From the NCBI RefSeq assembly GCF_028561275.1, contig NZ_JAQQTF010000007.1, positions 410,931 through 474,930 on the forward strand: a stretch of DNA of 64,000 nt, written 5' to 3'. Shown piece after piece: positions 27,331 to 37,710 of the stretch. Within the stretch, counting starts at the first letter, position 1. Each line of letters starts with the position of its first letter. Source of the stretch: Aureisphaera galaxeae. GTDB lineage: Bacteria > Bacteroidota > Bacteroidia > Flavobacteriales > Flavobacteriaceae. The notes beneath the pieces are model-generated. The model saw only the letters and a list, made by a program, of their open reading frames with translations, searched no databases and was not told the DNA's origin. A program made the position numbers and the translations under genes.

Positions 27331-29646
27331 ATGAAGAAAATCATAGCACTGGCACTGTGTTTTCTAAGTGCATTCGCTACAGCCCAAAATTTTGAGGATA
27401 GCTGGAAGGGATTTTTCTCCTATGTGTCTGTTAAGGACATTTCGCAAGGGAATGGAAAGGTCTATGTGGCTGCCGAAAACTCGGTGTTTGCCTATGACCT
27501 TTTAAGCCAACAAATCGAAACCATTTCCACTATCAATGGGTTGTCTGGGGAAGTTATATCCAGTATCTATTATAGTGAAGATTTTGGGGTATTGCTAGTA
27601 GGGTACGAAAACGGCCTAATGGACGTGATTGTAGATGGCGATGAGGATATCCTAAATGTAGTAGATATATTCGATAAGCCTACCATTCCGCCCGATAGGA
27701 AAAGAATCAATGACTTTTACGAATACGATGGCCGTGTATACATTTCTGCCCAATTTGGTATTACGGTCTACGATCTTGCTCGCTTGGAATTTGGTGACAC
27801 CTATTTTATTGGCGATTTGGGAACCCAAATAGAAATTACCCAAACCACTGTGGCCGACCCCTATATTTATGCTTCCTCTAGTGAAGGAGGCGTTCGACGG
27901 GCTTTGGTAGACGACGAAGACCTTATCGATTTTGCACGATGGACCACCCTTACCGCTGGAAATATCCGTGGAGTACAAACCTTGGGTACAGAGGTATTCA
28001 TTGCCAGAAATAACAATATTATACAACGCTATGACGAAGGTGTTGGTTTTGTGCAAGTGGAGAATCTGGGAACCCCTATCCTTGATTTTGAAACCGAAGG
28101 CGATATTCTCGCCATTACCACCGAAGAATCCATTAGAGGATATGGTATTGGGTACAGTTTGGTAGCCGTAGTGAACAACACCCTTCCCGGTTTCGATTTT
28201 CAGTTACAATCGGGTATGGGATTCAACAATACCTTCTTTTTGGGAACCACCAACAATGGCTTGCTCATTGTTCCATTTGGAAGTCAGGATGTACTCCAGG
28301 CACTACCGGATGGGCCTATTCTTAACAAACCCTTTTCCATAGATACCTCGCCGGGACAGCTTTGGGTCACTTTTGGAGACTTAACAGCTACTAGTAACCC
28401 CTTTCCACTTAGCCGATTTGGTATTAGTAATTTAAGGGAAGAAACTTGGACCAATATTCCTTATGAAACGCTAAATACGGGTCTGGGAGGTAGTGTGCGA
28501 GAACCGACCGATTTGGTAAACGTTACCATAAACCCTAACAATCCCAACGATGTATATATGAGTTCCTTTATTGGAGGATTGCTTCATATAACCGATCAGA
28601 CTCCGGATGATTTTTTGGATCAGGTATCCAGTAACTTGCTTGAAGCTACTGTGGATGGTGATAATGCCGGAATCCGTTTGTATGGTACTACTTATGACCG
28701 TCAAGGGAACCTTTGGGTGTTACAGTCTAAACTGGATGAAGGCTTGCTCAAGCTAAACAATGGGACTGGAGATCAGTTTGAAAGGGTAGATCTCTCCGGT
28801 ATCATGGACAACGTTTCGGAACAGGCATTGATCGACGTGGAAATAAGTCGTGAAGGATTTGTGTTCTTCGGCTCGGCAGAGAATGGGCTTATAGGATACA
28901 ATCCCACCAATGGGTCCTTAAATCGTATTGTCGATGGCCCAGGAAGTGGAAACCTTCCGCTACCCAATGCTAGAGCGATTGCATTCGATAGGCAAAATCG
29001 TCTATGGATCGGTACTTCCCGTGGACTGCGTGTGCTTTTCAATGTAGGTGGATTCTTCGATGAAGAAGCCAATACCGATGCACAGGAGATCATTATCGTA
29101 GAGAATGGAGTGCCTCAGGAATTGTTGTTTCAACAAACCATCACCGATATAGAGGTAGATGGATCCAATAATAAATGGATTTCTACCGCCACTTCAGGAG
29201 TGTTTTATCTGTCTTCCAACGGACAGGAAACCCTACTGCGTTTTACAAAGTCCAATTCACCTTTGCCTTCCGATAATGTGCAGGATATTGCCATAGACGG
29301 TTCTACGGGAAGGGTATATTTTGCGACTGTAAATGGACTGGTGGCCTTCGAAGGAACCTCAACCGCTCCTAGGGAAAATTTAGAAAATGTATATGCTTTC
29401 CCTAATCCCGTGCGTCCCGGCTTTAATGGTAATGTAACCATCGACGGGCTTACCGCTCAGGCCAATGTTAAGATTACCGATATTGAAGGTAATTTGGTGT
29501 TCGAAACAACGAGCGAAGGGGGAAGTGTACTTTGGGATACTACGGCTTTCGGGCAATATCGAGTAGCATCGGGAGTATATTTGGTGATGATCACTACCGA
29601 AGATGCCTTGGAGACCAAGGTTTCCAAAATCATGATAGTGCGTTAG
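27331..29646 (+). CDS. porZ: PorZ-like type IX secretion component
   Basis: ATG 27331 is preferred over upstream in-frame starts (27295 GTG, 27301 ATG) because it opens the signal peptide MKKIIALALCFLSAFATAQ, giving 771 residues. The protein is a two-beta-propeller repeat chain, with blades such as GNVQGVQTLGTEVFIARNN-like strands and repeated GNLWVLQS / NRLWIGTSRGL segments. It ends in a T9SS sorting domain (AFPNPVRPGFNGNVTIDGL ... VASGVYLVMI). This architecture, and recO directly downstream, match PorZ, a surface protein of the attachment complex that helps cleave and anchor T9SS cargo. It pairs functionally with the T9SS substrates elsewhere in the window. Confidence 0.82.
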   Translation: MKKIIALALCFLSAFATAQNFEDSWKGFFSYVSVKDISQGNGKVYVAAENSVFAYDLLSQQIETISTINGLSGEVISSIYYSEDFGVLLVGYENGLMDVIVDGDEDILNVVDIFDKPTIPPDRKRINDFYEYDGRVYISAQFGITVYDLARLEFGDTYFIGDLGTQIEITQTTVADPYIYASSSEGGVRRALVDDEDLIDFARWTTLTAGNIRGVQTLGTEVFIARNNNIIQRYDEGVGFVQVENLGTPILDFETEGDILAITTEESIRGYGIGYSLVAVVNNTLPGFDFQLQSGMGFNNTFFLGTTNNGLLIVPFGSQDVLQALPDGPILNKPFSIDTSPGQLWVTFGDLTATSNPFPLSRFGISNLREETWTNIPYETLNTGLGGSVREPTDLVNVTINPNNPNDVYMSSFIGGLLHITDQTPDDFLDQVSSNLLEATVDGDNAGIRLYGTTYDRQGNLWVLQSKLDEGLLKLNNGTGDQFERVDLSGIMDNVSEQALIDVEISREGFVFFGSAENGLIGYNPTNGSLNRIVDGPGSGNLPLPNARAIAFDRQNRLWIGTSRGLRVLFNVGGFFDEEANTDAQEIIIVENGVPQELLFQQTITDIEVDGSNNKWISTATSGVFYLSSNGQETLLRFTKSNSPLPSDNVQDIAIDGSTGRVYFATVNGLVAFEGTSTAPRENLENVYAFPNPVRPGFNGNVTIDGLTAQANVKITDIEGNLVFETTSEGGSVLWDTTAFGQYRVASGVYLVMITTEDALETKVSKIMIVR

Positions 29647-29648
29647 CC

Positions 29649-30368
29649 ATGCAGGTTTCTACGCGTGCATTGGTGTTTTCTTCCGTAAAATATGCCGAAG
29701 CAGACCTTATTGTAAGTTGCTTTACCGAAGATTATGGGCTAAAATCCTATTTGCTTCGGGGTATCATGAAGTCCAAGAAAGGAAAGCTGCGGGCATCGCT
29801 CTTTCAGCCCCTTACCCAATTACATTTGGAAGCCATTCACAAGGATAAGGGAACCTTGGAACGTATCAAGGAGGCAAAGGTGTTAGTACCTTATACTACT
29901 TTGCATACCCAAGTCGTAAAATCTTCAGTTGTGTTGTTTTTAGCAGAAATGCTGAAGAACAGCATTCAGGAAGAAGAAGCCAATGGAGATTTGTTCGAGT
30001 ACATTTCGGTATCCCTTCAATGGTTGGATGCGCACGAAGCCATTGCCAATTTCCACATACTTTTTTTACTGAAATTAACCGCCTATTTGGGGATTTATCC
30101 GGACACTTCTGGGATGGAATATCCCTACTTCAATTTGTTGGAAGGAAATTTCGAAAAAGAACCCCTGGGCGACTATTCCGAATCGGGGGATGCCGTAGAC
30201 ACCTTAAAACGCTTTTTCGGCATAAATTTTGATGATTTAGAGGGAACAAAAACCACCAAAAAACAACGTTTTGAAGCCCTCAATTTGCTATTGTCGTATT
30301 ATCAATTACATTTGCAGGGCTATAAAAAACCGAAGTCGCTTTTGGTCTTGAACCAACTATTTAATTGA
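29649..30368 (+). CDS. recO: DNA repair protein RecO
   Basis: ATG 29649, two bases after the porZ stop, gives 239 residues. The opening VSTRALVFSSVKYAEADLIV, then FTEDYGLKSYLLRGIMKSK, is the OB-fold domain of RecO, followed by the helical region ending near KPKSLLVLNQLFN. RecO works with RecF/RecR to load RecA on SSB-coated DNA. The longer frame from 29532 overlaps porZ and is not used. The gene shares one base with the receptor gene downstream (TGATG), so the three genes may be cotranscribed. Confidence 0.9.
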   Translation: MQVSTRALVFSSVKYAEADLIVSCFTEDYGLKSYLLRGIMKSKKGKLRASLFQPLTQLHLEAIHKDKGTLERIKEAKVLVPYTTLHTQVVKSSVVLFLAEMLKNSIQEEEANGDLFEYISVSLQWLDAHEAIANFHILFLLKLTAYLGIYPDTSGMEYPYFNLLEGNFEKEPLGDYSESGDAVDTLKRFFGINFDDLEGTKTTKKQRFEALNLLLSYYQLHLQGYKKPKSLLVLNQLFN

Positions 30369-32788
30369 TGATGCGTGTTGTACTGTTCATCCTATGTTTC
30401 ATAGGATTTTCTATATCTATTTGTGCCCAAAACATTCGAGTGGTCGATGAGGATAATGGAGATCCACTTCCCTCTGTGGCGATTTATAATGAAGACAAAA
30501 GCAAAAATGCCCTAACCGACTTCGACGGAATGGCAAATATCTCTGGTTTTAGCGATAGTGAAGCCATCTTTTTTCAATATCAAGGATACAGTTCCCTTTC
30601 ACTTACCAAAAATGAAATTATAGCTGCTGGTAATCGGGTTAGATTATCGGCTGAAACCAATCAGTTGGATGAAGTAGTACTTTCCATTTCAAAATTTGGT
30701 CAGAACAAGCGCGATATTCCACAACAAATTACTGCGGTGAATTCTGAAGATGTGATTTTCAGAAATCCACAAACCGCTGCCGATCTATTAGAAGGCACTG
30801 GCCAAGTATACGTTCAAAAAAGTCAGTTGGGAGGAGGAAGTCCATTGATCCGTGGATTCTCGACCAACCGATTACTTATTACTGTGGATGGGGTTCGTTT
30901 CAATAATGCAATTTTCCGTGGTGGAAATGTACAGAACGTCATTTCTATCGATCCCCTTTCTGTAGATCGTACCGAGGTAATTTTAGGCCCCGGTTCGGTA
31001 GTGTATGGTAGTGATGCCGTGGGAGGTGTTATGAACTTCTACACCAAAAAGCCCAGTTTTTCTTTTCAGGAAGGATTCGATCTTTCCGGAAGTGTATTGG
31101 CTCGCCATGCGACTGCCAATAAGGAAAAGACCGTACATGCCGATATTAATATAGGCGGTAAGGAATGGGCCTTCTTAACCAGTGTTTCCTATAGCGATTT
31201 CCAAGATTTGAAGATGGGGAGCAACGGTCCCGACGATTATTTGCGTAATGAATTTGTAGAGACCATTAATGGGGTAGATACGGTATTGACCAATAGCGAT
31301 CCGAAAGTGCAAAAATTCACGGGTTACGAGCAGATCAATATGATGCAGAAGGTACGTTATATGCCTTCCGAACAGTGGGATCTTAATTTAGGACTGTTCT
31401 ATACTACTACCAGCGATTATGATAGATATGATCGTCTTATACGAAAACGTGATGGACATTTACGCTCTGCCGAATGGTACTATGGGCCCCAAGAATGGAT
31501 CAGTGGAAATATTCAGGTATCCCACCAACAAGATGGGGTCGCGCTATTTGATGATAGTAAATTGACGTTAAGCTACCAGCGATTTAAGGAAAGTCGAAAC
31601 GATCGTGATTTTGGGGGTACCGTATTGTTCGAAAGCGATGAAAAAGTAAGTGCCTATACAGGAGGCTTGGATTTCACTAAAAAAGTAGCCCCTAAGAGTA
31701 CCATTTTCTATGGCGTGGAATATGTATATAATAAGGTGAATAGCGAAGGTACCCAAACCGACATTACGACCTTGGTGAGTAGTAAAGACGCTTCGCGCTA
31801 TCCGGATGGATCCACTTGGCAATCTATGGCGGCCTATGCCAGTTTGCAGGCCAAGTTGTCGTCTACCGTTTCGTTTCAGGGAGGACTGCGTTACAATCAT
31901 ATCTTGATCGACGCAGATTTCACCGAGAACAATCAATTTTTCCAATTACCATTTAACGATGCCGAAGTAAATACAGGTGCCCTTACTGGAAGTGCAGGGT
32001 TAACCTGGCAAGCAAGTAAGCTATTGGGCTGGCGTTTCAATTTCGGAACTGCCTTTAGAGCGCCCAACGTAGATGATATTGGAAAGATTTTCGATAGCGA
32101 ACCCGGAAGCGTAGTCGTCCCCAATCCCGATGTAGAGGCCGAATATTCCTATAACTTCGAAGTAGGTGCCAATCTGAATTTCGAAGATGTGGTGAAGTTC
32201 GATTTAGCCACGTATTACACCATTTTAAAAGATGCTTTGGTACGTCGTGATTTCAGTTTGAATGGACAGACCCAAATTGAATATCAGGGCGAATTGAGCA
32301 ATGTGCAGGCCATTCAGAATGCTGGGCGTTCCCGTGTGTATGGTTTTGAAGCTGGGATGGAAGTCAATTTCTCTGAAGATGTGCAGCTAACTTCCCAGAT
32401 CAATGTCACCGATGGCTATACCGAAGAGGAAGACGGAAGTCGCGTCGCGGTGCGCCACGTTGCTCCCATGTTTGGAAACAGTCATTTGTTGTTCAAGAAA
32501 AAGAAATGGAAGTTAGATGGCTTTGTGGAATACAATGGCCAATTCGATTTCGAAGATCTGGCACCTAGCCAGCAGAACAATGCCTTTTTATATGCTTTGG
32601 ACGACAACGGAAATCCGTTCTCTCCTTCATGGTACACGGTAAACTTTGCGGGGCAATACCAGGTGACGGATGCCTTGCAACTTACCGCTACTTTAGAGAA
32701 TATTACCGATCAGCGGTACCGTCCCTATTCTTCGGGAATTGCCGCTCCCGGACGTAATTTGATTGTGGCAGCGAGTTATTCTTTTTAA
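30368..32788 (+). CDS. TonB-dependent receptor, heme/siderophore type
   Basis: The protein has 806 residues with a signal peptide (MRVVLFILCFIGFSISICAQ). A carboxypeptidase-regulatory-like domain (NIRVVDEDNGDPLPSVAIYN to about residue 90) precedes a plug (RDIPQQITAVNSEDV, SPLIRGFSTNRLLITVDGVR, GPGSVVYGSDAVGGVMNF) and a 22-strand barrel that ends in the expected aromatic residue (LIVAASYSF). The RGFSTNRLLIT region resembles hemoglobin/heme-type receptors, but substrate cannot be assigned. It is convergent with the ATPase/HNH pair on the other strand, with 10 bp between stops. Confidence 0.88.
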   Translation: MMRVVLFILCFIGFSISICAQNIRVVDEDNGDPLPSVAIYNEDKSKNALTDFDGMANISGFSDSEAIFFQYQGYSSLSLTKNEIIAAGNRVRLSAETNQLDEVVLSISKFGQNKRDIPQQITAVNSEDVIFRNPQTAADLLEGTGQVYVQKSQLGGGSPLIRGFSTNRLLITVDGVRFNNAIFRGGNVQNVISIDPLSVDRTEVILGPGSVVYGSDAVGGVMNFYTKKPSFSFQEGFDLSGSVLARHATANKEKTVHADINIGGKEWAFLTSVSYSDFQDLKMGSNGPDDYLRNEFVETINGVDTVLTNSDPKVQKFTGYEQINMMQKVRYMPSEQWDLNLGLFYTTTSDYDRYDRLIRKRDGHLRSAEWYYGPQEWISGNIQVSHQQDGVALFDDSKLTLSYQRFKESRNDRDFGGTVLFESDEKVSAYTGGLDFTKKVAPKSTIFYGVEYVYNKVNSEGTQTDITTLVSSKDASRYPDGSTWQSMAAYASLQAKLSSTVSFQGGLRYNHILIDADFTENNQFFQLPFNDAEVNTGALTGSAGLTWQASKLLGWRFNFGTAFRAPNVDDIGKIFDSEPGSVVVPNPDVEAEYSYNFEVGANLNFEDVVKFDLATYYTILKDALVRRDFSLNGQTQIEYQGELSNVQAIQNAGRSRVYGFEAGMEVNFSEDVQLTSQINVTDGYTEEEDGSRVAVRHVAPMFGNSHLLFKKKKWKLDGFVEYNGQFDFEDLAPSQQNNAFLYALDDNGNPFSPSWYTVNFAGQYQVTDALQLTATLENITDQRYRPYSSGIAAPGRNLIVAASYSF

Positions 32789-32798
32789 GGGAATTAAG

Positions 32799-33641
32799 TT
32801 ATTGAGGTAGGGCTGGAAAATTGTTTCTTACCATAGAGGTAAATGCGGCTTCTTTCTTTGCGGCTTGATCTACATATAGTTTAGCGGTATTGATAATTTC
32901 GACGAGAAAAGTTTCGTCATGAATGCCAAGTAGGGCAAAAATTTGATCCTTTTGATCTTGTGTAGCTGTACTAAGATCCATCCTCGAAAGAACAATATTC
33001 TTCCTAACTTCTACCAAGTGCTTCCTTCTTTTTTCATTTAATTTCGTTCTATTAAGACCAAATGCCTGGATGGACTTTTTACCCTTATCTGTCTTGTGAA
33101 AAGGGATTTCTTCTCTAAATCCTATTTCATTTTCTGGATTTTCGAAAGAAGGATGCGCTAAAAGTGTATTGCTTGTTTGCTCTTGTGGCGCGTGGTGATC
33201 TACGGATCGTAAGGTTTGGTCTACCAAAGGAAAACGATTTTTCTTGTGACGTTGATTGCAAATCTGACAGGAAAAAAAGAGATTGGTCCATTCGTAGGCA
33301 AGCCAATAATAACCAGGATAACTTAGTGTGTCGTTGGCTTTTTGCTGGTAGGCGCCTTTGGGTCTAAAGTGTTCTACATCGCCAAAAGCAATATCATCAA
33401 AGTCTTTGTTTTCGCAGAAACAGCACTTATTAAACTGCTCGTCTTTTAGTTGATTTTTTACGTTGGCATTACCATAAATTTTTGAATCAAACGTTAGTTT
33501 AAACGGATTGTTCACCTTATGGTATTTCTGTTTGTAAACCGCTGGATTGGCATCATAGAGCGCTTTATGCGCATCCGTAGCAGGAATGCCTTTATTGACT
33601 AAAACCTGCGGAACGTTAGCTGATTTGTGGATTCGGATCAT
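32799..33641 (-). CDS. ptuB: HNH nuclease of a Septu-like pair (PtuB-type)
   Basis: ATG 33641 gives 280 residues; the longer frame from 33671 lies inside the ATPase gene. The HNH zinc site is visible: C73/C76 in CCFCENK, H91 in DVEHFRPKG, then C125/C128 in SCQICNQ with RHKKNRFPL. This pattern (CxxC...EHxxPK...CxxCN) is typical of PtuB, which acts with the PtuA ATPase against phage. The ATPase gene stop lies 26 bp inside this gene, so the two are coupled. What DNA is cut is not visible here. Confidence 0.82.
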   Translation of the reverse strand: MIRIHKSANVPQVLVNKGIPATDAHKALYDANPAVYKQKYHKVNNPFKLTFDSKIYGNANVKNQLKDEQFNKCCFCENKDFDDIAFGDVEHFRPKGAYQQKANDTLSYPGYYWLAYEWTNLFFSCQICNQRHKKNRFPLVDQTLRSVDHHAPQEQTSNTLLAHPSFENPENEIGFREEIPFHKTDKGKKSIQAFGLNRTKLNEKRRKHLVEVRKNIVLSRMDLSTATQDQKDQIFALLGIHDETFLVEIINTAKLYVDQAAKKEAAFTSMVRNNFPALPQ

Positions 33642-34914
33642 TCTCCCCCTTTTTTTCAAGTATTTCGGCAATTTTGTCTACCGCGCTGTAGGCATCCTTC
33701 TCTACTTGGGTTTCCCAAACAGGAACATCGCCTAAAGATTCGCCGATTTGCCTTAATTTTACTTCATCATGTGGGGAGATGGTTCGACTACCTAGTATTC
33801 GTTTTCGTTCTTTAAGTAGTTCTTCGGTATTCTGAGAATGGCCGGAGGAAAGCCCAAACAGATCACTGGTCAGTATCTGATCGATCCTCCAATTTTGTAC
33901 ACTTTCTGGATTATTGTCCACTACGACCTGATTTCCTTTTTTCTTCACGAGAATAAGGTTTCCGTCATTAATGGTTTGTGCAATTAATGGACTATGAGCG
34001 GTGGCTATAAACTGAGTTCCTTTAAAGGTTTCCAATAAAAAGCTCACCACATCGCGCTGCAATTTAGGATGTAAATGCAGATCTATTTCATCAATAAGAC
34101 ATACGGCTGGTTCACTAAGAGGATCCTTGCTTTCTGGGTAACGTTCTATAAGTCCTTTGGCAAAGTCTACCATCCAGGCAAGGAATGTCTTATAGCCCAA
34201 ACTAAGTTCATGTAGAGGCACCCATCCATAGGCAGTTTTAAAAAGTACGGCAGTTCTATTGTCCAACAATTCGATTTTAATGCTGGTAATTTCATTCCGC
34301 ATGATCTTTCGCAAGGCTCTAAAGATGAGGTTACGGGTTTTTTTGGCGCCATCCTTTTTAAGGGAATGATAATCCGCTCGTACCAACCATTCTTCTACAT
34401 TGGTCAATTCCTCGTCTTCTTGAAACAAACTTATCGCGGGAAACTCCGATTCGTTGGTCATGCTCTTAGAACCTATTCTGCGAGCAGCACCGTAGGCATA
34501 AAGCACGAGATCCTCATAAAAATTAGGAGGGATAGCATTCAGATTTTCTGGCTTATGCATCACTTCGAACCCTGAAGAAGACAATTGAATCTCAAAATCT
34601 ACTTCCGTTCGGGATCCATTGTTCAAAACAGCATTAAATCCTACTTCTGGACTTCTTTTGGAGTTGCTTCGGCGGAATGAATTCCAAGGGATAAAACGAT
34701 GGTATCGAAAATCCATGGGGTCCAGCATAGACAAAGCCAATGCTCTTAAAATTGAAGTTTTGCCCACACCATTGTCTCCGAGAATTACATTCCATCTACA
34801 TGCTTCTTCACGATTTTGCTTTTGCGAAAAGTTCAAGGTTTGCTTTTTGCCGAAACACCTAAAATTTTCTATAGTGAGTTTGGTAAAGTATATCTTACTT
34901 CGTTTTTGTCTCAT
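33616..34914 (-). CDS. ptuA: AAA ATPase of a Septu-like pair (PtuA-type)
   Basis: The protein has 432 residues. Walker A is GDNGVGKTS (46-54), with the preceding LTIENFRCFGKKQTLNF typical of SMC/OLD-type ATPases. A signature-like LSLGYKTFLAW (237-247), Walker B AVCLIDEIDLHLHP (270-283) and the H-loop ATAHSPLIAQ (304-313) follow. It is the upstream gene of the pair, and its last 26 bp overlap the HNH gene. Together they fit Septu, an anti-phage system in which PtuA forms a filament or oligomer and partners with PtuB. It lies 100 bp after the ppc gene on the same strand. Confidence 0.82.
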   Translation of the reverse strand: MRQKRSKIYFTKLTIENFRCFGKKQTLNFSQKQNREEACRWNVILGDNGVGKTSILRALALSMLDPMDFRYHRFIPWNSFRRSNSKRSPEVGFNAVLNNGSRTEVDFEIQLSSSGFEVMHKPENLNAIPPNFYEDLVLYAYGAARRIGSKSMTNESEFPAISLFQEDEELTNVEEWLVRADYHSLKKDGAKKTRNLIFRALRKIMRNEITSIKIELLDNRTAVLFKTAYGWVPLHELSLGYKTFLAWMVDFAKGLIERYPESKDPLSEPAVCLIDEIDLHLHPKLQRDVVSFLLETFKGTQFIATAHSPLIAQTINDGNLILVKKKGNQVVVDNNPESVQNWRIDQILTSDLFGLSSGHSQNTEELLKERKRILGSRTISPHDEVKLRQIGESLGDVPVWETQVEKDAYSAVDKIAEILEKKGENDPNPQIS

Positions 34915-35014
34915 ACTTACACAGTTTCGCCCATGGCGATTCTCAAAAACATTTGTACCATAAAGATACTAATGTTTGGTGGTTTTGCGACCATTTTTTT
35001 GAGAGCTTTAAGAC

Positions 35015-37582
35015 TTACGCACTATTCCGACTCGCGTTGATATTCCCGAACAACGACCGTGTCACCATCTTTTCGAACACTTCCAGTTGTTCTGGAGGCG
35101 CATTTTGAGCCCGTAACTGCTGAATCTCTCGCAAAGCATACTGCTGAATCGTAAGAAGAGGAAGAACAATCTTTTCCCGCACACGAATAGAGGCGCGCAT
35201 AGCTTTAGAATCTTCCATCAACGTTTCATAGCCCGTTACTTTTAGTAGCATGCGTTTGCTGCGTTCGTATTCGGTATTGATGAGCGACCAAAATTCCCCG
35301 TATTCCGGATCGTCCTTCATATAAGCGGTGAGCGGGAAGAAGGACTTGGTAAGGCTCATCATACTGTTTTCGAGCAGCGTTCTAAAGAAAGGTGAATGTT
35401 GGTACAACGATACCACCTTATCGAATACTCCATTTCGTTCGAAGGTCTCTAGAGCGAGTCCCACACCATAGAAACCGGGAACGTTTTGTTTTAGCTGACT
35501 CCAACTTCCCACAAAGGGAATGGCACGCAGGTCGCTAAAGACCAACTCGCTGCCTTTGCCCCGTTTGGAAGGCCGACTTCCAATATTCGTTTTGGCGTAG
35601 TATTGTAGGGTGCTCATCTGCTCCAAATAGGATAGGAATTTGGGATGACTTTTAAAGTCTTTATAAGCTTCGTAGCTCATGGAAGCCAGTAGGTTCATGG
35701 TTTCCCGATCTGCGTCCGAAAGAGCGGTGTCTTCATCGCTGAATACCTCATTGGCAATCCCGGAACTAATGAGCTGTTCCATATTGTATTGGCAGGAATC
35801 GATGGTTCCGAAATTGGAAGAAATTGTCTGTCCTTGCACGGTAAGCTGTACCTCTTCATGTTCTATGGTATCGCCTAGGGAAGCATAGAATTGGTGGGTT
35901 TTTCCGCCACCACGGGCCGGGGGTCCACCACGACCGTCGAAAAAGAGGGCCGTGATGCCATATGTACGGGAGACTTCGGTAAGGCGTTCTTTGGCCGTGA
36001 AAATACTCCAATTAGCCATGAGATAGCCTCCGTCTTTGGTTCCGTCGCTAAAGCCTAGCATGATAGACTGTCGATTGCCACGCCGTTTTAAGTGAGCGGC
36101 GTAATGCGGATTCGTATACAGGGTTTCCATCACTTCGTTCGCTACTTGCAGGTCATCTACGGTTTCGAATAATGGAATGATATCTACGGTGGGTGCTTCC
36201 CAATCACAAAGACGCACCATAGCAAAGGCTTCGAGTACGTTTACGACGCTACCATTGTTACTAATAATGTATCGATTGCATCCCTGTTCCCCATTGGATT
36301 TCTGAATCTGCTTCATAGCATGCATGGAAGCCAAGGTTTTTTCGGCCATTTCGTCCGTTAGGGAAGTAGGATTTATGCTCCCAGTTAGGGCTGCCAATTG
36401 TTCGATCTTTTCTTCCTCCGAAAGTTCCGAATAGTTGTTGGTAAACAGTTGCGGATGGCACTCTGCGATGTTGGTCATCACTCGGGTATGCACTCTAGAG
36501 TCCTGACGGATGTCTAAGGAGGCAAAGTGCGTCCCAAAGAGCTGTACTTTGTGAATGAGGTCCTGTACCTCGTCTACAAATAGGGATTGGTGTTCATTTT
36601 CCAATAGGACTTTCATGGCTTCCAATTGCTCCCGCATACTGGCGGCTGTCAATGTCGCTTTTTCCGCAGGAAGGGTAAGGTGTTCGTAAACCGAACTTTC
36701 TAAAGCGATAATAAGCGGCTCTACCCCTTTAAAGGTGAGTCTTCGCCGAAGGTTTCGTAGGTCTTTATAATAGTTCTTTAGCAGTGTAAGACGGAGTCGC
36801 TCCGCTACTTTTAGGGTGATCTCGGTAGTAACGAAGGGATTTCCATCACGATCCCCTCCGGGCCAGAACCCAAGGTTGATTACCTGATTGTCGAGGTTTT
36901 CGCCTTCAAAGATGTTGTTTTGTATGTAGTTGTAAATGGCACTTACACTGTGGTAAAACACATTCTCCAAGTACCAGATGAGGCTCACCGCTTCATCATA
37001 GGGAGTGGGTTTCTGTTTTTTAAAGAAGGGTGTTTTTCCCAATTGCGCCAGTAGCATTTTAATGGCATCGAGGTCGTTGTCTTCTATGGCAATGGCCAGA
37101 TCGGTAATGATTCCCAGTACCGGTCCCGGATAGAATTGCGTAGGGTGAGCGGTAAGTACGGGACGTACCTTAAATCGCTCCAAGTATTGCTTTAGGGCTT
37201 CCTTTTTGTTTTTGTCCTCGGCCTCTTCCCGAACGTTTCGCAGGGTTCCCCGCCCGTCCATATTGTTGATAATGGTAAAGGTGGCGTCTTCTATGGCATC
37301 GAAGAGTACGACTTGCCGCTCGATGTATTGGATAAAACGAAACAGCAGATTGATCTTTTCTTCTTCAGATGGTGCCTCGGCATACCGACTGAAAAAGTGG
37401 TTTACGATCTCGGTAGGGTTCTTCTGTTTTTCGAAGCCCTGTTGGCACACTTCCTGAAATAGGGGGAGCAATGCCCCGGTATGAGTGATTTCATCGAAGG
37501 GCAGCGTCATAAAGATGCTGTTATAGATCTGGTATTTGGAGAGCACGTATTGGTTAAATCGCTCCTCTTTGGTGTACCGCAT
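35015..37582 (-). CDS. ppc: Phosphoenolpyruvate carboxylase
   Basis: The protein has 855 residues, the normal length. PEPC fixes bicarbonate onto PEP to form oxaloacetate. Catalytic marks are VLTAHPTQ (H146), NLGFWPGGDRDGNPFVT, FFDGRGGPPARGGGKTHQF (the family usually has FHGRGG, so the His is replaced here by Asp, as in other Bacteroidota-type enzymes I recall), GSRPSKRGKG and the C-terminal RNSA-type end. Translation starts at ATG 37582. It is transcribed alone, 100 bp from ptuA. Confidence 0.92.
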   Translation of the reverse strand: MRYTKEERFNQYVLSKYQIYNSIFMTLPFDEITHTGALLPLFQEVCQQGFEKQKNPTEIVNHFFSRYAEAPSEEEKINLLFRFIQYIERQVVLFDAIEDATFTIINNMDGRGTLRNVREEAEDKNKKEALKQYLERFKVRPVLTAHPTQFYPGPVLGIITDLAIAIEDNDLDAIKMLLAQLGKTPFFKKQKPTPYDEAVSLIWYLENVFYHSVSAIYNYIQNNIFEGENLDNQVINLGFWPGGDRDGNPFVTTEITLKVAERLRLTLLKNYYKDLRNLRRRLTFKGVEPLIIALESSVYEHLTLPAEKATLTAASMREQLEAMKVLLENEHQSLFVDEVQDLIHKVQLFGTHFASLDIRQDSRVHTRVMTNIAECHPQLFTNNYSELSEEEKIEQLAALTGSINPTSLTDEMAEKTLASMHAMKQIQKSNGEQGCNRYIISNNGSVVNVLEAFAMVRLCDWEAPTVDIIPLFETVDDLQVANEVMETLYTNPHYAAHLKRRGNRQSIMLGFSDGTKDGGYLMANWSIFTAKERLTEVSRTYGITALFFDGRGGPPARGGGKTHQFYASLGDTIEHEEVQLTVQGQTISSNFGTIDSCQYNMEQLISSGIANEVFSDEDTALSDADRETMNLLASMSYEAYKDFKSHPKFLSYLEQMSTLQYYAKTNIGSRPSKRGKGSELVFSDLRAIPFVGSWSQLKQNVPGFYGVGLALETFERNGVFDKVVSLYQHSPFFRTLLENSMMSLTKSFFPLTAYMKDDPEYGEFWSLINTEYERSKRMLLKVTGYETLMEDSKAMRASIRVREKIVLPLLTIQQYALREIQQLRAQNAPPEQLEVFEKMVTRSLFGNINASRNSA

Positions 37583-37686
37583 ATTTCTGTGTTTTTACCT
37601 ATATAAAGGTACCGAAAAAGCGAGTGCACACCCTAGTTTTTCCTCATTTTCCCATGATTTTCGGGGCGAAATCGTTTTAGGGATTT

Positions 37687-37710
37687 GTCACCCTGAGCTT
37701 GTCGAAGGGT
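37687..37710. repeat. Bacteroidota interspersed repeat core
   Basis: GTCACCCTGAGCTTGTCGAAGGGT is written here with ACCCT/AGGGT pairing ends. This sequence is widespread between Bacteroidota genes. A related copy with an insertion occurs at 23402-23483. Confidence 0.65.

Noticed and set aside
29532-29648. RecO start inside porZ
   Set aside because: It would add 39 residues overlapping the PorZ sorting domain in another frame. ATG 29649 matches RecO.
33642-33671. Longer HNH start overlapping PtuA further
   Set aside because: ATG 33641 keeps a shorter overlap, and the extra residues (MPKYLKKRGR) look like read-through of the ATPase region in another frame.
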